From an uncultured Christensenella sp. (GTDB lineage: Bacteria; Bacillota; Clostridia; Christensenellales; Borkfalkiaceae): 64,000 nucleotides of DNA. The DNA lies in contig CAJTUK010000004.1 in NCBI GenBank assembly GCA_910579525.1, positions 62,001 through 126,000 on the forward strand, given 5' to 3'. Positions within the stretch are counted from its first letter, which is position 1. Each line of letters begins with the position of its first letter. The position numbers were made by a program, and so were the translations under genes. Below, one piece after another: positions 1 to 8,199 of the stretch. The notes beneath the pieces were generated by a model. The model was given only the letters and a program-made list of their open reading frames with translations, had not been told where the DNA came from and searched no databases.

Positions 1-1371
1 GACGTAAACCAAGTTCAATCGGGTGTGAACCTTGTATTGAGGCTGTTTATGCGGTCTCCTTTCATAGTTTTCGGCGCCATGATAATGGCGTTTTTAATCG
101 ACGCCGTAGCCGGTGGGATTTTTGCCGTTGCCATAGCGGTTTTATGCGCGGTTGTTTTCGGAATAATGCTTGTAAGTATACCTCTCTACAAAAAGGTGCA
201 GGGTAATCTCGACAAAGTTACAGTAGCCACGCGTGAAACGCTTACCGGAGCAAGAGTGCTTCGCGCTTTCTGCAAGGAAGAGGAGGAAATACAGTCTTAT
301 AACTCACGTGTGGGTGAGTTGACAAAATCACAGCTTTTCGTCGGGAAAATTTCCGCGCTTATGAATCCGTTGACTTATGCGGTCATAAACGTTGCTATAA
401 TAGTTTTGCTTTATTCGGGTGCAATAGAGTTCGACGCGGGCGCGCTTGACAGAGGTCAGGTAGTTGCGCTTTACAACTATATGTCGCAGATTTTAATTGA
501 ACTCATAAAACTTGCCAATCTTATAATTACGGTAACAAAATCATTTGCGTGCGCAGGCAGAATTAACGAAATTCTCGATATGCGTTCGACTCTCAAAAGA
601 GGTGAAGGCTCTGTGGAAGAGAGCTCTCACTTCATAGAATATAAAAACGTCGGGGTCAATTATTCCAATTCACCTATAAATGCTTTGGAAGGTGTTTCTT
701 TTTCTGTCGAGCGCGGTGAAACAATAGGAATAATAGGCGGAACAGGCGCGGGTAAAACTACGTTGGTCAACGTTTTGCCGCACTTTTACGATGTGAGCGA
801 GGGTGAAGTTTTAATAGACGGTAAAAACGTAAACGCGTACGGTGACGAGGCGTTGCGAGACGCTTGCGGAATAGTGCCGCAGAAAGCTGTGCTTTTCGAG
901 GGGACGATACGCGACAATTTGAAGTGGGGTAAAAACGATGCCACAGAAGAAGAACTGGCTTCGGCAATCGAGTCGGCTCAGGCCGCCGACGTTATAAAGG
1001 CGAAAGATAGAGGACTTGACGAAATCGTCGAACAGGGAGGTAAAAACTTTTCCGGCGGTCAAAGGCAAAGGCTGACAATTGCACGCGCTCTCGTTAAAAA
1101 ACCGCAGATTCTCATTCTTGACGACAGCGCGTCGGCGCTAGATTATGCCACAGACGCAAGGCTTCGCAAGTCGCTTAAAAATCTTGACTATAAACCTACG
1201 GTGTTTATAGTTTCACAGCGCACGTCGTCTATTCGCCATGCCGATAGAATAATAGTTTTGGACGGCGGTAAACAAGTTGGAATAGGTACCCACGAAGAGT
1301 TGCTTAAAAATAACGAGCTTTATCGCGAAATACACTATTCACAGTTTAAAAAGGAGGCGGACAATGGCTAA
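1..1371 (+). CDS. ABC exporter half-transporter, subunit A (5' end cut by window)
   Basis: This is an ABC exporter half-transporter with membrane helices followed by a nucleotide-binding domain (NBD). The reading frame is open from base 1 with no stop, and its first residues (DVNQVQSG) look like the interior of the membrane domain, so the real start lies outside the window. In in-window numbering the NBD has Walker A GGTGAGKTT near residue 246, signature SGGQ near 351 and Walker B LILDDSASALD near 372. The residue after the Walker B aspartate is Asp instead of the catalytic Glu, which is the usual mark of the degenerate partner in heterodimeric exporters. The stop overlaps the next gene by 8 bases, so the two subunits are translationally coupled. 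The substrate cannot be told; multidrug or lipid-like cargo is typical of the family. Confidence 0.9.
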   Translation, partial: DVNQVQSGVNLVLRLFMRSPFIVFGAMIMAFLIDAVAGGIFAVAIAVLCAVVFGIMLVSIPLYKKVQGNLDKVTVATRETLTGARVLRAFCKEEEEIQSYNSRVGELTKSQLFVGKISALMNPLTYAVINVAIIVLLYSGAIEFDAGALDRGQVVALYNYMSQILIELIKLANLIITVTKSFACAGRINEILDMRSTLKRGEGSVEESSHFIEYKNVGVNYSNSPINALEGVSFSVERGETIGIIGGTGAGKTTLVNVLPHFYDVSEGEVLIDGKNVNAYGDEALRDACGIVPQKAVLFEGTIRDNLKWGKNDATEEELASAIESAQAADVIKAKDRGLDEIVEQGGKNFSGGQRQRLTIARALVKKPQILILDDSASALDYATDARLRKSLKNLDYKPTVFIVSQRTSSIRHADRIIVLDGGKQVGIGTHEELLKNNELYREIHYSQFKKEADNG

Positions 1372-3127
1372 AACCTCCGGAATAACGCAAAAAGCTATAT
1401 TAAAACGAATTTTAAAACAGCTCAAAAAATACAGATTGCTGTTGGCGCTGACAATATTTTTTGCGCTTGTTTCCGTGGCGGGCAATTTGATTGTGCCAAT
1501 ATTTTTCGGTCAGGTAATTGATCTGTTGGTAGTCGGTCAACCTGTTGATTTTTCCGTAATGGCGGTAAAATTTGCAATAATCGGCGGCATTATCGCGGTT
1601 ACTTGCCTTGCGCAATGGCTAATGAACGCCGTAAACAATAAAATCACATATAACGTTGTAAAAGATATAAGAGAAGAGGCGTTTGCTAAAATCCAGATAT
1701 TGCCGCTTGCTTTTATAGACGCGCATTCGTACGGCGATATCGTTGGCAGAAATATCGCCGACGTCGATCAGTTTGCCGACGGGCTTTTAATGGGCTTTAC
1801 GCAGCTGTTTACAGGTGTTTTGACCATAGCCGGAACGCTGGGCATAATGCTTGCGATAAACTGGGTAATTGCATTAATCGTCTTTGTGTTGACGCCGCTT
1901 TCTCTTTTCGTTGCAAAGTTCATAGCATCGCGCACATATTCGCTGTTTAGAAAAACCAGCGAAATAAGGGGTGAGCAAACGGCCTTCATAGACGAAATGA
2001 TTGGAAACCTGAAAGTCGTTCAGGCGTTTAACCGAGAGGACGAGAATATCGAAAAATTTGACGGTATAAACGAAAGGCTGACAAAAGCTTCTTTAAAATC
2101 TATTTTCTATTCGTCGTTGACAAACCCTTGCACGCGTTTCGTAAACGCTTTTGTCTATGCCGCGGTTGCCTGTGCGGGAGCATTAATGCTTATTACGGAC
2201 GTTACGCTTCCCGTAGCATTTTCGGTTGGGTTGCTTACGAGCCTTTTATCTTACGCCAATCAATACACAAAACCGTTTAACGAAATTTCGGGAGTAATAA
2301 CCGAACTGCAAAACGCAGTTGCCTGCGCGGGGAGAATATACGAGATTATAGACGAGCCGTCGCAAACGCCCGATGCGGAAAACGCCGCGGAGCTTGAAAA
2401 CGTGGAAGGCGAGGTGAATTTTAATAACGTTTATTTTTCGTACGTTGCCGATAAAAAACTCATACAAAATTTCACTCTCAATGTTAAGGCGGGGCAACGC
2501 ATAGCGATAGTGGGACCCACCGGTTGTGGAAAGACCACGCTAATAAACTTATTGATGCGGTTTTATGATCCTAATTCCGGCAATATAGAAGTCGACGGTA
2601 AAAATGTTTTATCGGTTACTCGAAAATCGCTTCGCCAAAACTACGGAATGGTGCTTCAGGACACGTGGCTTAAAAGCGGTACGGTGCGTGAGAACATAGC
2701 GCTTGCAAAGCCTTCGGCTTCGCAGTCGGAAATCGAAGAAGCCGCAAAAGCGGCGCGTGCGCATAACTTTATTATGCAGTTGCCGCACGGGTATGACACA
2801 GTAGTTTCCGAGGACGGCTTGTCGCAGGGGCAAAAACAGCTTTTATGTATTACACGGATAATGCTTGCAATACCGCCAATGCTCATTTTAGACGAGGCAA
2901 CTTCGTCCATAGATACCCGTACGGAGCAAAAAATTCAGCAAGCTTTTGCCAAACTTATGGACGGCAGAACGAGTTTTATAGTAGCTCACAGGCTTTCGAC
3001 TATCAAAGAAGCGGATTTGATAATAGTAATGAAAGACGGTAATATAATCGAACAGGGCACGCATGAAGGGCTTTTAAAGGCTGGCGGGTTCTATTCCGAA
3101 CTTTATAACAGTCAGTTTGCAATATAA
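1364..3127 (+). CDS. ABC exporter half-transporter, subunit B
   Basis: A 587-residue half-transporter with an N-terminal six-helix membrane domain (about residues 20-310) and a C-terminal ATP-binding cassette. Walker A is GPTGCGKTT near residue 384, the signature is LSQGQ near 485, and Walker B is LILDEATSSID near 507 with the catalytic Glu present. This subunit therefore supplies the competent Walker B, while its upstream partner has Asp there, so the pair should form one consensus and one degenerate ATP site, as in known heterodimeric exporters. It starts inside the end of the upstream gene, and the SD-like GGAGG lies in that gene's last codons. Substrate unknown. Confidence 0.93.
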   Translation: MAKTSGITQKAILKRILKQLKKYRLLLALTIFFALVSVAGNLIVPIFFGQVIDLLVVGQPVDFSVMAVKFAIIGGIIAVTCLAQWLMNAVNNKITYNVVKDIREEAFAKIQILPLAFIDAHSYGDIVGRNIADVDQFADGLLMGFTQLFTGVLTIAGTLGIMLAINWVIALIVFVLTPLSLFVAKFIASRTYSLFRKTSEIRGEQTAFIDEMIGNLKVVQAFNREDENIEKFDGINERLTKASLKSIFYSSLTNPCTRFVNAFVYAAVACAGALMLITDVTLPVAFSVGLLTSLLSYANQYTKPFNEISGVITELQNAVACAGRIYEIIDEPSQTPDAENAAELENVEGEVNFNNVYFSYVADKKLIQNFTLNVKAGQRIAIVGPTGCGKTTLINLLMRFYDPNSGNIEVDGKNVLSVTRKSLRQNYGMVLQDTWLKSGTVRENIALAKPSASQSEIEEAAKAARAHNFIMQLPHGYDTVVSEDGLSQGQKQLLCITRIMLAIPPMLILDEATSSIDTRTEQKIQQAFAKLMDGRTSFIVAHRLSTIKEADLIIVMKDGNIIEQGTHEGLLKAGGFYSELYNSQFAI

Positions 3128-3144
3128 TATAAAGGAAATTAAAA

Positions 3145-4722
3145 ATGTTACAGGTTAATAACGTATCACTTCAATACGGGAGCAAAAAACTTTTTGAAGA
3201 AGTAAACCTCAAATTCACAAAGGGAAACTGTTACGGAATTATTGGCGCAAACGGCGCGGGTAAATCCACCTTTTTAAAGGTGTTAAGCGGAGAAGTGGAA
3301 CCCAATAAGGGCGACGTGACTATGGACAAGACGGAGAGAATGTCTGTTTTGCAGCAGAACCAGAATGCTTTTGACAATGTGACCGTTTTGCGCGCCGTCA
3401 TGCTGGGGCATAAGCGACTTGTTGATATAATGGACGAAAAAGACGCTCTTTACGCCAAAGCGGATTTTACCGAAGCGGACGGGATTCGTGCGAGCGAGTT
3501 AGAAAGTGAATTTGCTGAACTTGGCGGTTGGGAAGCGGAGTACGAGGCGCAAACGCTGTTAAATGCGCTTGATTTAACGGAGGAGTATTACGATACTCCG
3601 ATGGCGGAACTTGACGCAAAATATAAAGTCAAGGTGTTGCTTGCGCAAGCGCTCTTCGGAAATCCCGACATTTTGCTATTGGACGAGCCTACTAATAACC
3701 TCGACATTAAAACGGTTCGCTGGCTTGAAAATTATTTGCTCGATTTTGAGAACACTATAATTATAGTTTCGCATAACCGTCACTTTTTGAATAAAGTTTG
3801 TACTCACATATGCGACGTTGATTACGGCAAAATAAATATGATGCTCGGAAACTACGATTTCTGGTACGAAACCAGCCAGTTGCTCGCCCGTCAGCAAAAG
3901 GATCAGAATAAAAAGAATGAGCAGCGCGCTAAAGAATTGCAGGAATTTATTGCCCGCTTTGCCGCAAACGCGTCTAAATCCAAACAGGCTACTTCACGTA
4001 AAAAGGAGCTCGAAAAACTTACCATTGCAGATTTTAAGCCTTCGCTCCGAAAATATCCGTATATCGATTTCAAGTACGAAAAAGAAATAGGTAACGACAT
4101 ATTGTTGGTTGAAGGGTTAACGAAGCACGGCTATTTCGAAAACGTATCCTTTACAGTTCAGAAAGATGAAAAAATAGGCATAGTCAGCAACAAGTCCACC
4201 ACGGTTTCAATGTTATACGATATTTTGACGGGTAAGGTTCAGCCGGATTCCGGTACCGTGCGTTGGGGGAAGACTATTTCGGCCTCGTATTTCCCCGAAA
4301 ACAACAACGAATATTTTCAGGGTTGTGATTATACTTTGGTCGAGTGGTTGAGTCAGTTTTCAAAAGACCATTACGAAGAGTATCTGCGCGGATGGCTCGG
4401 AAGAATGCTTTTTTCGGGCGAGGAAGCGTTGAAACAGGCAAAAGTTCTTTCCGGTGGCGAAAAAGTGCGTTGTATGCTTGCAAAAATGATGCTCGAAGGC
4501 GGAAATTTCCTGATTATGGACGAGCCTACGAACCATTTGGATTTGGAATCTATAACAGCGCTCAATAACGGAATGAAAAATTTCAAAGGTTGTATGCTCT
4601 TTACTTCGCACGATCAAGAGCTAATGAACACCGTCGCCAACAGAATAATCGAAATAAACGGAACCAAAAAATTTGACAAATGCGTTAATTATGACGAATA
4701 TTTAGACATGGTTACGCAGTAA
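3145..4722 (+). CDS. ABC-F family protein with one decayed ATP site
   Basis: A soluble protein of two tandem ABC domains with no membrane segment, 525 residues, of the ABC-F class that acts on ribosomes (related to YbiT/YkpA by overall pattern). NBD1 has an intact Walker A (GANGAGKST, residues 34-42) and Walker B LLLDE (177-181), but where LSGGE is expected it reads LDAKY (156-160). NBD2 has an intact signature LSGGE (435-439) and Walker B IMDE (457-460), but its Walker A region reads GIVSNKSTTV (345-354), with no glycine-rich loop and no aligned lysine. The NBD2 Walker A and NBD1 signature face each other, so exactly one composite site is lost. An AAGGAA ribosome site precedes the start. It may share a transcript with the exporter 17 bases upstream. 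Confidence 0.9.
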   Translation: MLQVNNVSLQYGSKKLFEEVNLKFTKGNCYGIIGANGAGKSTFLKVLSGEVEPNKGDVTMDKTERMSVLQQNQNAFDNVTVLRAVMLGHKRLVDIMDEKDALYAKADFTEADGIRASELESEFAELGGWEAEYEAQTLLNALDLTEEYYDTPMAELDAKYKVKVLLAQALFGNPDILLLDEPTNNLDIKTVRWLENYLLDFENTIIIVSHNRHFLNKVCTHICDVDYGKINMMLGNYDFWYETSQLLARQQKDQNKKNEQRAKELQEFIARFAANASKSKQATSRKKELEKLTIADFKPSLRKYPYIDFKYEKEIGNDILLVEGLTKHGYFENVSFTVQKDEKIGIVSNKSTTVSMLYDILTGKVQPDSGTVRWGKTISASYFPENNNEYFQGCDYTLVEWLSQFSKDHYEEYLRGWLGRMLFSGEEALKQAKVLSGGEKVRCMLAKMMLEGGNFLIMDEPTNHLDLESITALNNGMKNFKGCMLFTSHDQELMNTVANRIIEINGTKKFDKCVNYDEYLDMVTQ

Positions 4723-4731
4723 AAAACGGTG

Positions 4732-4738
4732 TTCGACA
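4732..4738 (-). promoter_or_regulatory. Candidate Spo0A box (0A box)
   Basis: A perfect TGTCGAA on the minus strand lies about 70 bases upstream of the spo0A -35 element. TGTCGAA is the established core of the Spo0A-binding site, so this would allow autoregulation. A 7-mer occurs by chance, but the position in the promoter region of spo0A itself raises its likelihood. Confidence 0.45.
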
Positions 4739-4809
4739 ATAACAGACATAATTCCGTAAAAAAATATAAAATATTCGTAAAAAAATGCTCGAATTTTTTA
4801 CAAATATAC

Positions 4810-4838
4810 TTTACAAATGAAATAATTTGTTATATAAT
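4810..4838 (+). promoter_or_regulatory. spo0A promoter (sigma-A type)
   Basis: TTTACA (4810-4815), a 17-base spacer and TATAAT (4833-4838) lie 30 bases before the spo0A start. An AGTGAGGA ribosome site follows. Confidence 0.75.
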
Positions 4839-4868
4839 GTCCTTACAAATAACAAGTGAGGATATTTT

Positions 4869-5636
4869 ATGAAGCTCGAAAAAGTTGCTATTTTTGAGAA
4901 TAACGAAGATTTTTTACAGGAATTGCTTGAAGTAGTTTCCAATTCGGGAGAGTTTGAAGTCTGTGGCGCTTCTTCTAACGGAAATACCGCAATCGAGATG
5001 ATCAAGCGCGGAAATCCCGCCGTGGCGGTAGTGGATTTGGTTCTCACCGGTTTAGACGGTTTCGGTGTTCTTGACTATATTCGAGAGAATAATCCCGATT
5101 GCCTTACGATTGCAATCGGCGGATTCAGAGACGACAAAATCGTAGATCAGGCAATAGAACACGGTGCGGTATACTATTTAATAAAACCGGTCAGTTCGCA
5201 AACCGTACTTGATAGAATAAAAGATTTGTCAGATTCTCCCGCCGTAAACTATAAGGTAACTACAGATATGCGGGACAAGCGTAAAGCCGGTTCGCTCGAT
5301 GAAAAAATAAGCAACATTTTCACTACTATAGGAATCCCTCCTCATATTAAAGGTTTTTCTTATTTGCGTGAAGGAATCAAGTTCGCGGTTGAAGACCCGT
5401 CTATTATAAACAGAGTTACAAAAGAACTTTATCCAAAAATTGCAGAAAGGTTTTTTACAACGCCCAGCAAAGTAGAAAGAGCAATCCGACACGCCATAGA
5501 AGTCGCGTGGAACAGAGGTCGGTCTGACGCGATAAGTTCGATTTTCGGCGCAAGGGTATACATAGGTAACGAGCGCCCTACCAACAGCGAGTTTATTGCT
5601 CTTGTTGCGGACAAGCTTATATTAGAAAGTTTATAA
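4869..5636 (+). CDS. spo0A: Spo0A-type sporulation response regulator
   Basis: A 255-residue response regulator with an N-terminal receiver (about 5-120) and the sporulation-specific C-terminal DNA-binding domain (about 145-255). The recognition-helix region TTPSKVERAIRHAIEVAW is near-identical to the Spo0A family hallmark. The phosphoacceptor Asp is at position 56 (VVDLVL) and the switch Lys at 106 (IKP). Two usual receiver features are changed: the acidic pair reads E10-N11 instead of two aspartates, and the switch Thr/Ser position reads Gly (AIGGF, residue 84). The gene is monocistronic, with its own promoter, a candidate 0A box and a terminator. It implies a sporulation-type regulatory programme. 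Identity is secure from the C-terminal domain; whether phosphorylation still switches it is open. Confidence 0.95.
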   Translation: MKLEKVAIFENNEDFLQELLEVVSNSGEFEVCGASSNGNTAIEMIKRGNPAVAVVDLVLTGLDGFGVLDYIRENNPDCLTIAIGGFRDDKIVDQAIEHGAVYYLIKPVSSQTVLDRIKDLSDSPAVNYKVTTDMRDKRKAGSLDEKISNIFTTIGIPPHIKGFSYLREGIKFAVEDPSIINRVTKELYPKIAERFFTTPSKVERAIRHAIEVAWNRGRSDAISSIFGARVYIGNERPTNSEFIALVADKLILESL

Positions 5637-5650
5637 CATAATTTTTACTT

Positions 5651-5679
5651 GCCCGGACTGTTAAGGTCGGGCTTTTTTT
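5651..5679 (+). terminator. Intrinsic terminator of spo0A
   Basis: A GCCCGGAC / GGTCGGGC hairpin with a 6-base loop is followed by seven T. Confidence 0.85.
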
Positions 5680-5762
5680 ATTTCAAATTGTTATTTCCAA
5701 AAATTACCTTCCTTAAAAAATGAAAATTCTTATAAAAAAACGAAAATAATTTTCAAAAACTC

Positions 5763-5801
5763 TTTAAATTGCATTATGTTTGTAATATATATGTTTGTAA
5801 T
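5763..5801 (+). promoter_or_regulatory. Putative promoter with 11-bp direct repeat before the lipoprotein gene
   Basis: TTTAAA (5763-5768), a 17-base spacer and TATATA (5786-5791). The 11-mer ATGTTTGTAAT occurs twice, at 5776-5786 and 5791-5801 (period 15), flanking the -10 element, and could be a tandem regulator site. The promoter elements are weak matches. Confidence 0.4.
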
Positions 5802-5865
5802 TTAATAATATAGGCGAGAAAGTTCGCTGAAATTTAATAGTTGTTTTGATTTTTAGGAGGAAGAG

Positions 5866-8076
5866 ATGAGAAAATCGAAAGCATTGAAGGCGTTGCTCGT
5901 CTTTGGCATGAGCATTGCTACGGCAACGTCCGTTGCTGCAACGGCGGGTTGCGGACATAGTCATTCGTATGATGAAAATGTGTTTGGTAAAGATGCTACG
6001 GGTCACTGGCGTATAGCTACTTGCGAAGAGCACGAGGACGAAGTTTTTGATAAAGCAGACCACGTTGACGCTGACGAAAATAAGAAATGTGACGTTTGCG
6101 GTTGGGATATGGATACTACAGTAACGCCCCCGCCTGAAGAAAACCATAAACACATTTGGTCTGAAACGTTTGACGCTGAACATGCCGACGCTGACGGACA
6201 TGAAGGAGAAAACGCAAACGGCAAAGTTGCTCACGTTGACGCAAACGGTGATAACGAGTGCGATATTTGTCACTACAATGGCGGCGCTCTCCCCGAAAAG
6301 TATACCGAATTAAAGAATTCCGAAAACAATATACTTGCAAATTCTTTCCTCGTATCGAGAACGTTGCCTAAATTTACCGAATGGGGAACAAATGGGGTAT
6401 ATACTGCAAATAATGCGACAAGCAAACCCGAAGCTACTGACGAAGGTAATTTTGTTGAAGTTAAAGACGGTGTGGCGTTGATGACTGATACTACTGAAGG
6501 CGGTACGAGTTTTATCGTTGATTTCGTCGGAAATTTGAACGGAACCGTTGAGGGTTATTTTGATATGACATTAAAATCAACCGGAAACAGTTGGACTCCC
6601 GTACAGTTCTTCGGTGAGGCAAGCGATCAGGCGACGGATAAAGTCGGCGAAGAAATTTTTGGTTTCAGAACCGACGGCGGCAAAATTAAGTATCGTGTTA
6701 ACGGCGGTAATGCTGTTGCACCTTTGTCTGATATAGCTTCGGCAAATGCAACCTACAACGTTTATTTTAGTATAAACACAATTTCAGGTAAGGTTTCTAT
6801 TACAATTAACGACAAAGATTTTGTAAAAGATCTCGATACAAAAATTACAAGCATAAAAGGTTTAAAGTTTGTTTCAAGCGATAAGGGAACAAAGACGGTA
6901 GATGTTGATAACCTTGCGGTTGCGTATACTCCTGTTGATTTGGCTACATATAAGGAAGCAATTAAAGGCAGAATAACTGAATTGGATACTTCTGCAAATC
7001 TTCTTAAAGTTGAAAATAGCTGGACTTTGACAAACGCAACACAAGGCACTGCGGCTAAACTTACCGCGGCAAAAGCTATGGCAGAAGCGGCTGTTGACGC
7101 AATAGAAGCCACTAAAGAAACTGTTGACGCGACATATGAGGCTTATGAAACTGCGGTTCTTGCAGCGTTAAAGGCAGAATATAAAGCAAGGTTGGCAAGC
7201 GCTTATCCCGCCGGCTCTTATAATACAAATAAAACGGCTTACGATGAGGAAATAGCAAAACAAAATACGGCAATTGACGGGGTAGCTTCAATAAGCGGTT
7301 TAGTAACAGTATATAATACTGCGTGTGACGAGCTTGATAAAATTGAGAACGACACTGCGGCAAACATAAAAAATGTAACAATAACAGTTAAGAGCGGAGA
7401 TACAACCATCTTAACTTTAAATAAAAAAGCGGGTGACAATTTAACGATTTCAGATGTTAAAAATGAAATTAAGGCTCCGTTCGGTAAACAACTCGTGGAT
7501 TTGTTTGAGGATTCCGGATTCGGTACTGCAGTAACAAGCATAAATATGACGGTTAATGAGGATACCGAATACGTTTATTATGCTAAATTTGAAGACAAAG
7601 CTCTTATAACAAAATCTTTAGATGTTTCTTTGGTGCCCACAACAGCGCCCGCCGCGGATACTTTAATTAATGATATCTTCTATATTACCTCTAAAACCAA
7701 ACAAGAAAGCGCAAAAATGAATAGTGGAACGTATGCAAAACAAGTATCATTAACAAGTGGTAAGGCAACTACCAGTGCGAATTCAATTAAGTTTACGGTT
7801 GAAAGCGATATGCGTATTACCGTTGTAGCTGGTGCAAAATCTGATAAACCCAATGTATCATTGTTAATTATTGATTCAACAGGTTCAACGGTTACGGCAC
7901 AGGATATTAAATTAAACGGTGTCGCAAAAACGGCATTTGAGAATTTGCCTGTAGCTACTGGAACCGCTACAGCTGAAGTTGCGGTTACATACACGTTTAT
8001 ATTGCCTGCCGGCACCTATTACCTTGGCGGTTCTGGCGGTGGTGCTTATATTTACTCTTTGGATATAGCTTATTAA
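5866..8076 (+). CDS. Large surface lipoprotein with Cys/His-rich modules and FIVAR-like helices
   Basis: A 736-residue exported protein of unknown function. The N-terminus is a signal peptide ending in a lipobox-like TAGC with Cys29 as the probable lipidation site. Residues about 30-130 hold modules of the HVDADENKKCDVCG type (also CDIC near the second copy), a pattern common in clostridial surface proteins. A beta-rich, concanavalin-like segment follows (about 160-350), then Ala/Lys-rich helices resembling FIVAR-type spacers (about 355-495). A C-terminal beta module ends in PAGTYYLGGSGGGAYIYSL, which resembles a segment of the neighbouring pectate-lyase-like protein. The start is set by AGGAGGAAGAG just upstream. 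Cell-surface carbohydrate binding is a guess from the architecture and the neighbour. Confidence 0.8.
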   Translation: MRKSKALKALLVFGMSIATATSVAATAGCGHSHSYDENVFGKDATGHWRIATCEEHEDEVFDKADHVDADENKKCDVCGWDMDTTVTPPPEENHKHIWSETFDAEHADADGHEGENANGKVAHVDANGDNECDICHYNGGALPEKYTELKNSENNILANSFLVSRTLPKFTEWGTNGVYTANNATSKPEATDEGNFVEVKDGVALMTDTTEGGTSFIVDFVGNLNGTVEGYFDMTLKSTGNSWTPVQFFGEASDQATDKVGEEIFGFRTDGGKIKYRVNGGNAVAPLSDIASANATYNVYFSINTISGKVSITINDKDFVKDLDTKITSIKGLKFVSSDKGTKTVDVDNLAVAYTPVDLATYKEAIKGRITELDTSANLLKVENSWTLTNATQGTAAKLTAAKAMAEAAVDAIEATKETVDATYEAYETAVLAALKAEYKARLASAYPAGSYNTNKTAYDEEIAKQNTAIDGVASISGLVTVYNTACDELDKIENDTAANIKNVTITVKSGDTTILTLNKKAGDNLTISDVKNEIKAPFGKQLVDLFEDSGFGTAVTSINMTVNEDTEYVYYAKFEDKALITKSLDVSLVPTTAPAADTLINDIFYITSKTKQESAKMNSGTYAKQVSLTSGKATTSANSIKFTVESDMRITVVAGAKSDKPNVSLLIIDSTGSTVTAQDIKLNGVAKTAFENLPVATGTATAEVAVTYTFILPAGTYYLGGSGGGAYIYSLDIAY

Positions 8077-8091
8077 TTTAATCCAACATAT

Positions 8092-8127
8092 AAACAGGGA
8101 TATGCTTCGGCATATCCCTGTTTTTTT
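8092..8127 (+). terminator. Intrinsic terminator after the surface lipoprotein gene
   Basis: A 14-bp perfect stem (8092-8105 with 8110-8123) closed by a C(TTCG)G tetraloop, with a run of T to 8127. Confidence 0.93.
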
Positions 8128-8150
8128 ACTTTAGATATTATTAATTATAG

Positions 8151-8178
8151 CCCCCGCCGCGGTTATCCGCGGCGGGGG
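8151..8178. repeat. Perfect GC-rich hairpin between convergent genes
   Basis: 12-base arms (8151-8162 and 8167-8178) are perfectly complementary around a TTAT loop, in an AT-rich surrounding. It lies 22 bases past the end of the minus-strand lyase gene. No clear T-run follows on either strand, so it may be a non-canonical terminator or a 3'-end stabilising structure for that transcript. Confidence 0.7.
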
Positions 8179-8199
8179 TGCGCTGTGATAATTGTTATT

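Noticed and set aside
1..3127. Degenerate Walker B of the first ABC exporter subunit as a novelty
   Set aside because: Asp in place of the catalytic Glu in one subunit is the usual state of heterodimeric ABC exporters.
5764..6273. 169-codon open frame on the minus strand opposite the lipoprotein gene start
   Set aside because: It covers the promoter and signal peptide of a well-supported plus-strand gene, has no ribosome site and no recognisable motif.
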